NCBI GenBank assembly: GCA_037013685.1
Contig: CM072894.1
Location: 24,303,529 to 24,367,528, forward strand
Length of the DNA: 64,000 bases
Origin: Acridotheres tristis
Lineage: Eukaryota > Chordata > Aves > Passeriformes > Sturnidae
Reading direction: 5' to 3'
The notes under the pieces are model-generated. The model saw nothing but the letters and a program-made list of their open reading frames with translations, did not search any database and was not told the DNA's origin. Position numbers and translations under genes: made by a program. Numbering within the stretch: position 1 is the stretch's first letter; each line of letters starts with the position of its first letter. This document shows positions 25,501-40,512 of the stretch, one piece after another.

Positions 25501-28500
25501 GCAATGATACAGTGAAACTCTAAGAGAGTTTTTTTCTCAGTATTTTAATAACATTTCTTCAAATATCTGTGATTTCTCTGATAATATATATGATCACATT
25601 ATAAAATAAACATTAAAATATGTGATAGAGACTTAATAGTCTATGGGTTTCTATGCTAATAAGTGATGATAAAAAGTTAGAAATTTCCGTAAATACATAT
25701 ACTCACAGATATGTAGAAATATCGTCTCATCAGTCCACAGTAATTTCAAGTAGCGTGCCCTAACTTCTAAATTTAGGAGAATCTGACAAGGTCTCATGCT
25801 TTCATAAAATTTGGATACTACTTCCTCCCTACAAGTGCCTAGCTTAATAATTACCATATCATTACTGAAATGGCTGCCCTTTCAAGGTCTGTCTTTTTAT
25901 TAATGTGCTTCTCTGGTAGCTGGCCATTTAAATTTGGCCAGGATGAGCTGTCGTGCTGTGCAGTAAGTGGATATTGCAGTTTTCTCCCTCCCATCTATGC
26001 AATACTTTCCAGCTAAAGAGCACGTGAGATCAAAAGGGATTCCTCAGCAATGAAAAATGAAATAATGGTGACAGAGGATTTTCAATTTATCAGTGAAAAG
26101 GCATAATGAAATCCAATAGCTGGAAGAGAAGGCAGAGACAGACTTATTAGAAATAGGGTGTGCTATGAAGGATAGCTGTCTATTGGAAAAGCATATCTAA
26201 AAATGCAGTGAGATCTCTGCTACCTGGAATTTTTATATATAAAAATTGATGACTTTTTAAAAATATACATTTTAACTTCAGGGGAAAAAATGAGCCTCTT
26301 GTCGATTTTTTTTCTTTTAAGTGATATCCTCTGTTCTGTTCAGTAGATGAAAAAATAAGTGATAACAATAACTGTTTTCTCATTTCCCAGCTGATGAATA
26401 TATGTTCTACTGCTTCTCAAAACTTTAATTTTCGAACAAAATGAAGAGGAAGTGGGGGAAAACTGTAGCTGTGGTATGATATGTCTTTATATTTTTAATT
26501 TTTTTTTTAATCCTATCTCTTTTTGATCCTTTTTGCCTGCTGAGAAGGAGATAGAGAACAGTTCTTCACCCAGAAAAAAAATTATATTGGGAAGAAAAGA
26601 ACAAAAAGCTGATGATGTTTAAAATAAATTTTCACTTAGAGATGGGCAAGGAAAACAATATAGAACACTCAATCTTGTAACTGTTTTAACTAGTCTTTTA
26701 TTATATTCTTTTCATGATGAACCGGCACAAACTAATCCTAAACATGTGGTGGATGAGTGACTGGGACCTCTTAAGTACCTAGTCCAACAACTACAAAGAG
26801 AAGTGGCAGATGTTCAATTATATGTGAGAAGAATAGGTGTTCACTAAATATTCACACACCATTTGATAAGGGATGAAGATGGCCTGTCCTACCACTAGTT
26901 CAGGATTGAAATGTTGAAATAGCATTTCTGTAAGGAAGGGTTAATAAGGAGACAGGATGGGTTTTGTCAGTGGTATTTTGCTGTAATTTTTTTCATCATT
27001 TCACATGTCATTCCTCCAGTTGATTGTGACTGTTTGAAGGATTGCTTTATACCTCCAAAATGAGTTATTGGAGTTTGTCTCTCCTTCTTTAGTGCCTAGA
27101 GATCTGGTCCAGTCTTTTGCACTTACAGAAATTTCCCATTGATTGTGATCCACAGTCCATGATGGAAGGGAGTGTCATGGCTCTCGTGAAGAATTTTCAG
27201 GCCAATAATTTTCATGGTAAATTTAGAGATTTCTTCCTATAAGAGATGTACCTATGTATGAATGAACCTGTGATCTTTACCCTTAATTTTTTATAGATAA
27301 ATTGATCCATCAGACAAATAAGAGAGACAATTGCTGATGACATAGGCCACCTACACAATTTTATTTTTTACTTAATGGCTTCATATTCCGGGCAGAAAAG
27401 GATTTTTTTTTTCAGTTCTTTCTGTCCCAGATATACAAAGTATCACCATTAATATGTATATGTACTTTTATAAAAGGAAACTTCAATGTCAAAATGACAC
27501 ATTTATTGATATAAATGCAACAGGCTGATAGAGGACATTTTTTTCCCTTACTGAAGTGCTAATGTAAAATTTACAACGTGTTTCTGTAAAAAGAAGCATT
27601 TTGGAATTTGGAGTGCTGAGTCATGCCCCTCTGTCCCAGAAAGGATCTGCAGACAAAGAGCATATCTTTAATTGCAGTTTGAGATTACACTTTTGAAGTG
27701 CTAGGTACAGGGCAGCCAGGCTAACATGGAGCTAATAGCAGGTGGCTGAACCAGCTGGAGTAGAACTGCCACCTGCTGCAACATCCAGCATTAATTAACT
27801 AACTCATCATTAATTGCATGGCCTTCTAACTAAGATCATGTGGATTATCTGTATACTATCTGATGAAATCTATGCTTCTGAATGATAAATCTGAACTCTC
27901 AGGGGTACTGGTTATGACCTAACGCTGAACACACTGGATGTGTGTTTAGAGAGAAGCCAAAATCCCAGAAATGCAGAGTTCACAGAGCCAGATCTCAAGC
28001 TGTTTTCTTTGGGCACAGACCCAAATTAGCTGCCCTTTGGGGTCGGGGGTGGGGAGAGAGAAATCAGTTTTTGCTGGCTGAGAATCCTAGTCTGGAGGCC
28101 TGTGCTGAATGCATCTTCATCCCACTGTGGATGATCTACTTCTCCTGAGACAGAAGGTGATTATCAATCACAAAAGGACCTCAATGCTCTGCAGTTCATT
28201 ACTGTAAATACTAATCAATAGCAACTCTATTGTTAGCAACCCAGAACCTTCTAGTCTCTTGGCTTCTGTCAGATGGTGAGGTTTTGGCATCTTTCCTGTA
28301 CCAGCTACTTAGGTTACACCTCCTTTTGTAACCAGAGTCAGTCATTATGAACAACAACACGAATCAAAGAAGCAGGGGTTGAAGTACCAGCCACAGGCAT
28401 GGCTTTGAAGCTGCAAAAAACCGATTTGAAATTAGTTTAGGAGATCTTGCTAATTTCCAGTATATCTCCTTAAATTCTACCTAAAAATAGGTTGGTTGTT

Positions 28501-31500
28501 TCTTAAATACTTGTTGATAGAAGGATGGGGAAGATCTTCAGAAACCCAGCTACTGAGGTAGCACTAGTAGTGACTGAAGACAGAATGTCTAATACTTTTG
28601 TCTTGCCAAAAAGGAAGATTTTTGGCACTTCGAGTAAGTCCAGTCAGTGTTCACCTTCTATATGAGCAGCTGAGATTTCTTCTGTGCAGCACTCATGAAA
28701 GAGAAATCCAGGGGAAGGGAATTTTCTCTTCTGTGTCCATTTAGGCATTGAAATCTTAACCAATACGGTTGGAAACTGGAAACTCCCCAAGTAAACTATC
28801 AGTGTAACCCGGTATGTTTGGATGTTTTAAGACAATATTTCTTTTTCACATTGGGCCTGCATGATGTAAAGTCAGCATTTTCGGGTCCAATTCTACTGCC
28901 TATGTAAATCAAGTTCAAGTGCAAGTGAGAAGTTATTGCTGGGGCACTTAATGCAAGTTTTCTGCTTGGCAATTTCTATGATCTTTTTTGGCTCACAATC
29001 AAAAGCAGACATTGTGGTCTCACTGGAGTAAATAATTTAAGAAGCCTGACCAACTCTGGGAAATGGCAGGTTTCTGCATTTCAGGTTAATCTCAAGCTAG
29101 TAATTCATTCTGATTCTTAGCTGCTGTTCTTGCTATGATGCCAACATACCAGTTCCTAGGCTTACATATTGAAATTCTAATTTTCCAGTAATTAGTGTCC
29201 TCCTGAAAATGGGTTATTTTTTCTTTATTTTCAATCACAATGTTTAATTGAAATTCAGAAGGGAAATGCTGCATCATATTTATGGATTGAAGAATGTGGT
29301 AGACAATTATTATGATTTTAAAATACAGCTTGCTTAGAAATAAAAAATAGGTGTTCTGAGTTTGATATGGAAATTATTATAATATGTAAACAACTTGAGA
29401 ATTAAATGAAATTAGTTTTCTATTTTTGTCATTAAAAACACGAAAAATGAAGCTCAGATGTGAAATGTAATTATTTTTAAAAATTAAAAAGAAAGTGCTA
29501 AAGAATTGCAAAAAGCAAAAATTGCAAAATAAGTTGATCATGTAAACCTCACAAATCCAGGTCATAGAGAAATCCTACATGAGAGATAGGAATTTTATTT
29601 TTTATGTTTATTTCAAAGGACTTTAAATCTACAGAGCCAAGGGAAGTGCTGCTCACTGCAGAACAAGTTTAAAGAGAAGAGAAAAGCAATTGTCTTGATG
29701 CAGAGCATTTTAATGCACATCTCTACACCTTTTAGTTCTGATCTCAGTTAAACTGACAAGCAAGATACTGAGACTGTTCAGAGCCCTTAACATGGGGCAA
29801 AGGAACAAGATAATTATTCTGATTTGCAAATAGAATAGGTGTTCAGACAAAAACTAGTGTTTAATATAAAATGGTCCTTTCTTGTTCTCTCTAAAAATGG
29901 GCTTGTGCATCTTTCTATTTCAGGAATGTGCAGCTTGTTTTTGAAGAGCAGCAGTAGCAATACAGATAACATGTTTAACAGGAGCTGACCACTGCTGTGC
30001 GTTTGGAGTGGATTTTTTTGTTTTAGAATCAGTGCATTTTTCATAAGAAAAAAAAAGATAAAAAGTGGAATGTGTGGAATGATATTAAGCTGTTTTCTCT
30101 GCTCAGGGTTGAATGACATGATGTGGTCATCAATAGGAGGTTAGTGGGGATACTTTCAAGAGAAGTAATTTTTGTTCTTACAGTACAGTGCCCTAGTATT
30201 TCTGTAGTTAAGTCATAGAAGATCTAAATTATTTTAAAAATTGATGGAAAAATAATTCTAATCTCAATTTGGAATTTTTTTTCTGAATGTAAGAATAATT
30301 GCAGAATAGGCAATCCCTTTTGGGAACTATTGCAAATCTGAACTCACCAAGATATATTTTTTAATCTCTATAAAATCCCCCAAAATAAATAAAAACCTCA
30401 CCCCGAATACAATAAAAGGGTCCTTTGATTATCTTGTTTTGTGATATTCGACTTCACATGGTCTCTGATTAGGTCCAAGATTGCCTTTATTCTCTACATG
30501 ACCAAACCTTGCTATTTTGTTTTCAGATTTCCATACATGATACCATCTTTTGTAGCTGTAATTCATAATCCAGCCTTGGATCTTGCCATGTTATGGCATC
30601 TCCCACCTTTCACAGAGAAAGGATTTATTTCCCTGAAAAATAAGTGTTTTCAGCTTTCCTGGTGATATAACCTTCACACTGATACTCCTCTAAAATTGAG
30701 GAGTAAATATTCCGAGACATGATTTGAAGATCTTTATGGCTGAGGTTGCTTCTATCTAAAAGAAATCTCCTTCTTTTCCAAGATCCACACAGCACCTGGG
30801 AAGGGGCAGTCTTGGAGAACATTGCATTTTATTGTAAAAAATTCACTGCACTAGATCTATGCAGAGCTTCCTTTTATTGTCATTCAGACTTGTCTGTTGC
30901 TCCTCTCCTTTAAAACACTTTCAAACTCTACTTCTCAGCAATATCATTAGGCATATATTATTATGAGAAAAAATGTTAATAGAAAAATAAAAGTTGTTTA
31001 GATGACATAGGACTAATTTATTCCATTAATTAGAGTGAAATTTTATGCAGTTATTCAAAATAAGTAGACATGCAAGTTATTCAATCACTTAATAAATTAC
31101 CATAAAGTCTACTCTAAATCTAATATCTTTCAATTCTTCTAAGATGAACAATCCAGTATCAATGACTTTAATAAATTCCACACAGGCAACTTAACTTTGG
31201 CATAAACACAAACAGTAATGGAGTTAATAGGAAGTCTGTTTCTATACCAATTAAATTTGACCTTGAGGACCAGAAAATCAACTGATATGAGGTGGTGTAT
31301 ACTCTTTTTAGGATATTTCATGGTATTAAATCCTATGATAATGTAAATGGAGTCCACAGAGAAATAACTTTTTTATCTTTCTAAAACTAGGCTGATATAT
31401 GATTCATTCCACAAACCTTCCTAAAATTAATTTAAAAGTTTTTATTAGGACTTTTGTTTTGATAGAAAAGGACATTGCAAGGTACCTTGCTTAGATAACA

Positions 31501-33940
31501 TTTTCTGAAATTATTTTCCATTAAAAATGAGATCTTCATAATATGTATTTTCAAGAATCTTCCTTATCATGATTTTTTAAAAAATAATTGATTTTATTTC
31601 TTCATAAATGACTTATTTTGTTCTCTAAATTAGAAAAAGATATTTCATTCTGTTCTACACAGCAACTTCCTCTAATAGTTTTATATACAATAAGAGAAGG
31701 CTTCAAATATTGTAGTCATTAAACATCTATTGCTGTATCATGTCTTGAAATTGTATGTCAGTAGTATATGTTATGAAATAAATGGAAAAATGATTCTATG
31801 TAGGAGGTATTTTTAAATGAGCTCCCTTTTGAAATGTCACATATTGTCAGCCAACTTTTAACAAGCTAGGTTTTTCCACAAGCTCTTGAGATGTTATTTC
31901 ATTCTTGGCGATTTGACATTAAAATAAAAGTTTGAAACATTGAGATTTTCTGGAGAAGGCAGGGTTTGGCTATGTTTTGTTTTTTTATTCCTCTGATCTT
32001 TCTGCAAAACTTTGTAATCTCACAAATACAGTTTGGTTGTCAGAGTGAGAAAAAATCCCCTAAAGGTTAATTTAAGTGTTTTGCACTCTTTAAATCTTGT
32101 ATTCAGATAGTGGATGGCTGCTGTTTCTTGTGAGAATGTTCCCTATTCATTCTTCTCTCAAAGACCAGCTCCTGTTTAGCACAGAGAATGGCCTTACTGA
32201 ACCCATAGCAGCAATGAATAAGTGAGACTTTGCAGAACCTCCTGAGCTCAGGTTTCCTCAGCTTCTTCCCTTTCCTGGATGGCTACAAGTACCAGCCTGA
32301 TTTCTCCCGAGTCTGGGAGTTGAGCATCTGTCTCGAAATTAAGTGGAAAACGTCTTTAATATATTGCTGAAATATAAATTAATAAACATGTGGCACAACA
32401 CTATTTGTTCGGTGTTAAATGTTGGTCCAGCTATTTAGTTAATTAAAGTGCTTTAGCTCTTGCCAGCTTATTAGTGTCAGCTGATTGCTTTCTGGGTTCA
32501 AACCCCACAGTCAGTCAGGAAAGCAAGGACTAAGGCAACAATTGGGTTTAAATCTGAATGCTGCAGACTAGATATTATTTTTATGCTGCATGCGTCATGG
32601 CAGTAGGAAGATAGCAACAGTGGTAGGTAATATACATATTTCTTATAGTTCTGAAATGTATTTTAATAATCAATATTATTTCAATATTTTCACATGGTAT
32701 TTTTGTAATAATGATATCATATTTTCCCTTACTTGTCAAAATGAGTTCTTTTTATATGTTTTATGATTGTGGCATTCTATTTAAGATGAATAATTATTTA
32801 AAAATACTCTTATATAGTATCTTCTCTTGTGCTAATTTAATCAGAAAAACTGATTCTGACTAAATCTGAACTCCTCAGAGAAAATAACATTTCCTGAAAA
32901 AATTGGATTCAGCAACTGGTATCACTTGTATTGTTATTAATGTTTCACTGGACTAGTATTATCTGTGAAGTAATAAGGGCTTGTCTGTGAATCAATACTT
33001 AGGATAGTTCTTTGAGAACAAGTAAGCCTGTTCATTTTAAAGTGTATTACTAACCTAAATTAAGATTGTGAAATAATACTATCAAAAAGAATTAATGCCG
33101 TTTTAAATTGGTTTAACATGATTCACTTTGGAAGACAACAGAATTAAATTTTGTTGAATTCAGACTTCCTTATCTATTTAAACTGGATGGGCCTGTCCAG
33201 AGAGGTTTCCAGTGACAATGTCTGTTAGATACTCTGTGACTTAAATGGGCAAAGGAAAATGCAGAGCTGGGGCAGCCTGCCCCGTGAGTGCTGAAGGCCA
33301 AATCCTCTTTGTCCTCCCTGTCTGACCTTCCCAGGAAGGAGCTCTGTGCCCACACTGGTGTGCTGGTACCTTCACCTGACGCTCCAGCTGTGGAAAACTC
33401 ATGGAGAGAGGTGACCTTCCCAGCAAGGCTGTAAAGCTTTCCTTTAGCTGTGTGCTTGGATGACAGCTGTATACATAACTCTTCCCATAAATTGTGAGAT
33501 CAGTGGATTTAGGTACTCCCTTAAATTCACCTAATAAATCAGTGAAAGCAGCTTTCCAAGACACGTGCTCCCTGCTCTCAAAACGGGTTGAACGCTGGCA
33601 AAGCAGTTAAGTGTGGATGCTCCATATGAAAGGGGAAATGAAATGAAATGTATGTGATGGGAGAGGATGGCAAGTGGGGTCCCAGGCTGCTCTAAGGGTG
33701 ATGGATAACAGACAGAGATGGATGAGAAGCAGCAGAACTGTGAATGTCCTTCCTGGCCAGGATAAATAGCTGGGGAGTCGTGTATCGAGGGCAGCCAGAG
33801 GAGATGCAGTGATAGAAGTGAGTGAAAGATAGATGCACCACCAACCCCTCTGAAATGGCAGTAGAAATTTCACAGGGTTTTCAGAGCTAAAACCAAAAGA
33901 TTTTTGAACTTTATTTTTGTAGAAAAAATAATTTTTGAAG
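22580..33940. other. gene-free sequence, very A/T-rich around 31-33 kb
   Basis: About 11 kb without a recognisable gene, RNA or repeat family. A CAG|GTGAGT donor at 23083 pairs with an acceptor ending GCATAG at 23014; the 68 nt between are open in one frame, an isolated weak signal. A 105-codon minus-strand frame at 24946-25263 has no known domain. Segments near 27780-27880 and 32370-32600 are rich in TTAATTA-type homeobox words and might be conserved non-coding DNA. A slightly richer G+C patch spans about 33240-33430. Confidence 0.55.
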
Positions 33941-33980
33941 TGTGTATATATATATGTATGTGCATATATATATAAGTATA
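33941..33980. repeat. TA/TG-type simple repeat
   Basis: Alternating TG and TA dinucleotides with a few interruptions, an imperfect microsatellite. A further A15 run lies at 34093-34107. Confidence 0.8.
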
Positions 33981-34663
33981 ATCCCCTGTATTTTCTTCTG
34001 GAACTTTGAAGTTAGTTTCAAACAGTAATACCAGAGCTCAATATTTTTTTCTTCATTTTTTTCATTTCCCCTCAGCTTTCCTCTCCTCAGAGAAAAAAAA
34101 AAAAAAAGGAGCAGGAAGATACTAAGATGATGAGTGATAAAGGGACTCCTTTTCCCAAAGCAATTTTTTAAAAGCTACCAAAAGAATGCTAATAGTGTTG
34201 AAGTTTGATATTTATTCTAGGAGAGAAAAGCCTCCAAATAATAAAAACAGCAGGGAGTTAATTCCATTCTAATTCAAATAGATATGGATAAATAAATAAG
34301 TCACAATGACAGAGTTTTAGCTATTGGAGGAAACTACTGGAGGAAATTGCAGGTTTTTTAGATTTTGAGTCTGCAGACAAGGTTTGCTAGCAGAGTTTTT
34401 GATGATCTGTCCTATAAGCCCTTATTGTTTTGAAATAATTGAATTTCACATTGTTCTCAAAGTAGAAAGTTTCGGAAGGGAGCATGTCAGGTGAAGTCAA
34501 AACCACCTTGGCCATAGCAAGCAAGTGATCAGGCAGCAAACAGGAATGCTCTTTGTGAATTCTTTACCAGCCAAGGCCATGTCCCAACCTCTATCCACAA
34601 ATTTCTTGGAAAGAAAATCTTGAGTGGTTGCAGAGGAGGGTAAATGCCAGACAGAAATTGAGA
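33981..34663. other. gene-free sequence
   Basis: Unique A/T-rich sequence with one homopolymer run (A15 at 34093-34107). The minus-strand open frame over 34497-34805 is a by-product of the purine-rich plus strand and has no recognisable domain. Confidence 0.55.
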
Positions 34664-34692
34664 GGGCGGGGGGAGAGGAAGGGCAGGCTGGG
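34664..34692 (+). other. canonical G-quadruplex motif
   Basis: Four G runs, at 34664-34666, 34668-34673, 34681-34683 and 34690-34692, are separated by spacers of 1, 7 and 6 bases, which satisfies the usual G3+N1-7 rule. It lies in a G-rich patch (about 34655-34795) with a few CpGs in otherwise A/T-rich DNA. Such motifs are enriched near promoters and replication origins, but no promoter is evident here. Confidence 0.75.
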
Positions 34693-37600
34693 AAGCTGCA
34701 GAGCAGGAGACGTTCAGGGGGAAGAGTCGCTGCCTGTGTGCCTCTGGAAACTGGGCAGGGAATCAGCCTGGCAGCCGTACAGGAGGCTGCAGTGCTGTGT
34801 GGCACATGCTCAAATTTAATTCTTCACTGTCTGTGTTAGTTTTAGTTTCTTAACAAATCTAGCAACTTTCCTTCAAGACTGCGTGTCTGTTGGTAAAAAT
34901 GAGTTTTAGTTAAGCATCAGGGTCCTTTTTTTTTTTTCTTTTTCAGCTCACTGAAGGTAACACAGTAAAAGGTAACGTTGTCTGGCATGTTAGATGGGAA
35001 GAAAAACTTGATGAGCTAATGATGTCTTCTAGCCTCAAATCTATTAATCTATTACGAGCTTGACTTATCAAGATTAAATGTTTATTTGCCCTTCTTTACT
35101 CTTGCACAGCAAGAACAGCAAGGGGAATATTCATTGTGTTTGGACTGCTGAGGAAAAAGTGTTATAGAATTACAATCTTACTTATCTTTTAATTTGCTTT
35201 ATCCCAGATTTTTTTTTTTTTTTTTGGAGCAGTGTCTAAATATAATTACAATTAATAGTTCTGTGTAAAAAATGCATAGCTGCAACTAGAATTCAGGAAA
35301 CTGTAACAGCAAAAGCTTGTCAAGTGATTAATGCATGTGTGGGATTTAGGATGGCACATTTTTATAACCTGTCTAGGAAGCACTGACACTGGTGGATAGC
35401 AAGCTCTCAAAGAGCAGTAGAAGATGATTACAGATAGGGTCGCCATTGGTTACAATGATGGAAGTACCTGATTAATGACTTGCAACAGTAAAGAAAGACC
35501 TGAGATTAAAGTTGGCAAGGCAGTCAGCCTGTGCTGATGGAAGACAGATGGTTTCAGGAGAGGAGATGATTTTTGTAACCCAAAAAATATGTGAGTGAAT
35601 ATGTGTGATAGCAAAACCATAAAGAATTAGATTTTTTGTGTTATTGAACAATCTGTGTCACTTCTATGGACCTAATGAAAGATCAATGATGGTAACACAA
35701 ATAAATGTGCCTTATTTAAAAAATTGCACTTTCTGAAAATTAAGCTGGCACCCTGCAGGAATCAAATGTTCACATGATGGAAATCACTATAGTTCAGTGG
35801 GATAATGTTTGCTCATAGCATTGCAGAATCTGTTCAAGATTTCAAGACTTTTAGCATTGGCATCCTGTTTTGTTACCCTCACCTGAATTCAGCATCCACT
35901 AAGTAAGATAAGCTTGTCTCTGAGGGAACTGTAGAGCATTATTAACATCAGCATCACAACAGCTTTTACCTACTTTGTGATTTTATTATCAATGTCTGCA
36001 ATATTCACCATATTTGCTTAGCACCTATTTTAAGCAAGCAAACTCCCTTCTGCTTGTTGCTCGTTCAAGAAGGCTCAAGTTTTGTCTTCATTTCCAAAAA
36101 TGTTTATGCTTCCCTGACCAAGGCCCCCAAAGAGTTCCAAGAACTTCTCTGTTCTGAGGAGTTTCTGATCTATCATGAATAATGACTTTCTTAGACTAAT
36201 TGTGATCATTATTTTCATTATATCTAACTGGAAATATACAGCTATAGAAAAAAAAATTGTTCACTTCCTGCTCTGATTCCAGGTTGCTTATGGCATTCTT
36301 TATTTTTGCTATAAATTTAGGATAGGTGATTAGTAAGCTCCATTCATCCTTGAAAAAGTATCTTGTGCATTTCAGTTCCCGAGCTACAAGGGTGTGATAG
36401 CTTTGCTAGGAAAGCAATGTGTCAGGGACAATCTTGTCAATTATCCTGCAGTCTTTATTCTCTCAATATCAACGGAAATTATTGAGGAAGGGGTGAAACT
36501 TGAACACCTCAGGAGTCCTTTGCCTTCTCTAGATCTGATTTTAGCTGAGATAAATTATCGACCATGTGCCAGACATGCCTTGTGGTAATGACAGAAGATA
36601 AAAGCCAAGACAGTGATTTCTGCTTGTGCCTTCTACCCTTCACAGTGGTAACAAAGCTCTCTATATCAATGGGAGGTTCCATTTTGTAAAATTTGTAAGA
36701 CAATTTCATTTTGTGCATGAATTCTGAAATCACTCGTTAAGTTGGAAAACAAAGATCAGCATCTCTAAAAGGTTTTCTGAAATTCAGACTGAGCTTGGTC
36801 TTTTATTTTCTTTTTTTTTTTCCCTTTTTTTTAACTGTTGCCACTTTTTAAGTGGGGTCATTATTACTTTGTTGTGCCTTAGTCGTTTCATATATTAGAT
36901 CATGGTATTATCTCTGGTCATCTCCTGCTGAATGTGTGTATGCTTAATATCTGTTTGCAACCTCTGGTGTTTGAATAAGGGTTATTTGGTTTTCCATATG
37001 ACCTAAGAATTTATTGCATTTCCAAATGCCTTTCGCTCATATATACAGACATAGTTAACTAGTAAAACTTACATTGTTGTTTTAATAACAGAGATCTTTA
37101 GAAATGGGAAAAAAAACCCCACATAGGCTTAATTGTAAAAGCAGTGACTACCTTAAGGTTAAATCCAGAGGATTACATCTGAAGGATGGTGTTGAATCAT
37201 TTTGGATACAAAACCAGATGTACATTTACCAGTACATGCACTTTTTCCATTTGCTTGAGCCCATGTACCATCATGAGTAAAAGCATGGCTAAATAGGTTA
37301 AAGGGTGGTAGAAGATCTACAGGTGTGAAAAATTGTATTTGCTTCAAGTGATAGATCAAAAATTATAGTTCAGTACACACCTATGATTTACTTTCTTTTG
37401 AGGATCAAGAAAAGGAGGTATTGCAGGAGAGAATGGTGAAAGCAGTACAATTTTCACTATTAAATTATGTGCATTCAATTGATGCAGAGAAGTTGAAGAA
37501 ATCGTTGGCCTGTGCTAGAAGTAGTTGCATTCTGCTACTGAAAATATATTGCTGTGCCTGTGCTTTGAAGTAAAACCAGGAATGTGCTTTTAGAACTCTT

Positions 37601-40512
37601 TGTGATATTGGTTTGCATATGTTTCATAATTCCTTAGATCTTTAGCAAATAAGTCCCACAAAGAACTGTGTTCCAGTCCAAGGAGTGCAAGAGCTGCAGC
37701 CCCCAGGGATGCTGAGACCACGGTGAACATGGCTTGGGCACACTGGATGAAGAGCACAGTCTCTCCAGCACTCTGTAGTGCAAATTTCAGATGGTAATGA
37801 AACAGGCCAGGAGGATTTTTGTGCAGAGGAAGAAAGTGGCAAGATCAGGATTTGAAGTTTACAGCATGGGTTTGAAGAAGGGATTTCTGAGATTCATTAT
37901 TATAATTCTTTCTTTTCTGCTTTGAAAATTCACCCAAGCCTTAGATATTTGTCCAAAGCACCTGCACACCTCCCAATGCATGGTCTGCCCTCAGTACGTC
38001 TGTTGGATCTTGGCAGTTCTCCAAGCATGTGCAAAGCAGTTGTGTTTAAGAGTGACAATTCATGAAAGTGTGGGAGATTTGCCTTCGTGTGAACTCTTCT
38101 ATTGACTAATGTAGGTGTAATCAATCTGATCTTTCTGAAGATCACTGTGTTTATTGAAGGGTGGAACTCATATTTCTAGCCACGAAATTCGGAGCTGGCA
38201 CCACTTCTAAAGAACTATTTCATAGCTCATTTTAAGTTTTTTACGAGCATTGAAACGCTAACAAATATCCTGCACAAAGAAACCCAGAAATTCATGGTTA
38301 TAATCTGCCATAAATCAAAAATGCCACTAGCTTCTGATGGAAAGGGCCTTACATGATCTGCCATCAGAAAGGATTTTCTGTAGGTATCTGCACTGAATTG
38401 CACTTCAGATGGGAAGGTTTTCTTTGATCTGACTCTGAGCTTCTCCTAATGGCTGATTTAATAGATCTCCTCCAAACTATATATGAAATAAGTATTTAAA
38501 TGAGACATTGGAGGAGGTGATTTCATAAAAAATTTAAATCTTAAGGCACCACTTATTTGAAGTACAGACCATAATGTATGTCAGAATCTGCACCCTTTTG
38601 CTTTTAGAGGCTCTTTGCCTGTCCTAAAATCTGGGGTGAATTATATATACTCTATTCCAGCTCAGGTCATTATCAGCCATTTCATCAGCAGGTTTTGTTC
38701 TAAAGCTTTTGAGAATGTTTTGTACTTGTTTAGACTCCTTTCTTTCTTATCTCTCAGGCTCGGGAGTGATACCCAGGTTTATTTTGTTTGGTTTGTGGTG
38801 GGTTTTGTTGCTGTTCATTTTTATTTGTTTATTTTATAAAACACCCACCTCACTAATCTAGCAGTTAATTTTTATCTTGCCTAGAAAAATGCCAAAAAAT
38901 TAGCTAGTAAAATGAGATCCAAAACACTTAGCCATAACCTTTGAAGCTTACCTGCATATTTGTATCCATTTATCTCCTCTTTTTCATTGGATCTATTCAC
39001 AAGCTAGTACTGAATAATATATAACAAAAAGAGCAATATTATTCTGGTCAGAATAGCAGGCAGAAGTGAAAGGTACTATCTGTTTTACCAAGTTGCCCAG
39101 TCAGAAGAATCTCTCCAGCTTAACCTGTCTTTTTCTCTTTCAAGTATTACCAGTTGATGTCTGCAAGATTGTTGTACTCCCTGGTGCTAGTGCCTAGCTC
39201 TGAAAATTTCACCAAGCAGAATTTACAGTCTTCCAGAGAGAGATAAGACCAGCCATCACTGCAATCTTTAGATTATGGTTTTAGCTGTTACAAATTCAAC
39301 GCTGTTGGTCCTTTGCCAACCAACACATTAGCACAAACTTTATGCATTAGGTGTTTGCAGCAAAACAATCCAGACTTGAAATGTATAGATCTTCCAAGAG
39401 GAAGTTTCCTTGATATTTATGTTACTAACCTTTGCAATTTTGTTTTGCTCTTTGAGAGAGTGTAGTCTCTATAAATAACAGAGGTAAAGTTCTACGCTTG
39501 TAATCAGTCAGCTGTTATTTAGAGGAATTGAAAAGTGCTGGTTTCAAATTCAGCCCAAAATAAGTATCAGTGTCTGAAAAATCTGCAAGATTTCCTGCAA
39601 AGCATGATTTATTTAAGACGGTAATTTCTGAAAACTCTAGACACAGATGGGCTTAAAAGACCACAGTTAATTCGTCGATGAGTTGCAATATTCTCAGGGA
39701 CCTGTTTCTCTGCTGATTGTCAGTCTATTTGGGCATATCTACAGCACCTTTAATATAATGTCATTGGCATGGGGAAAGTGCTAATTTGACCTTTTATTTT
39801 ATTGAGAAGTATTTCTGACATATCAGTGAAAATTGAGTAAGCTTTTTCAGTTTAATACAGGCAGATTCATAAAACTGGAGATAGCTGAGGCTGGTACAAA
39901 GCTTTTGCAGATAGCTTGGAGCTGAAGATGCTGTCACTGGAATCACTTCCTGAATGAAACAGAAGAAACTATTAATGCAGTTTATACAAAGGTTTTCTTT
40001 TCCTTCTTCCCAAACTAAGTACTTAAATATGGCCTTAGAATAGGAATTTGTATATATGTGGCCACTGCTGCATTATTTTTATCGGGGATATTTTTTCCAA
40101 TCAAACAAAACTCCTTTTTTTTTAATCAGAGAGAAATAGTCATAATCAACCACTTGGGTGTATCTGGTGCCCTGACATTGCTTTCATTCCTTTAGTAAGG
40201 TTTGATAATATTTATTAGGCATGAGTTTAACCCACAGAAAAATGACTGAAATTAATTCTACTTTTCCACAACTTCTGACTCTCACCAGAAATGCTTTGTC
40301 TCTAACTACTGCTTTTACTCTGAGGTAAAACCTAGAAAACCTGTTTTGTGAGGAAATCAGAACATATGACATGAATTTAATGGGAAAAAAATAAAATACT
40401 TATTGTCTTTTATACATTATATTCCTGGTATAATTATTTTCAAAATGCAGATTGCTGGAAATGCAGACACTTTGAATCTACGTTAATAACATACATGCTA
40501 AAATGCAGATGC
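34693..40512. other. gene-free sequence
   Basis: No gene or repeat family is recognised. Homopolymer tracts include T17 at 35209-35225 and a T-rich run at 36808-36832. A 9-bp inverted repeat (TTCTGATGG at 38332 and CCATCAGAA at 38361, 20-base loop) is present. On the minus strand a good acceptor and a GTGAGA donor bound 34 nt at 40286-40319, open in one frame; this is probably chance. Confidence 0.55.

Noticed and set aside
32455..32540. GGGTTCAAACCCC near 32497 resembling a tRNA B box or a tRNA-derived SINE head
   Set aside because: The T-arm folds with only four pairs. The sequence where the acceptor strand should start does not pair with the bases after the T-arm, there is no proper A box, and flanking sequence does not match MIR.
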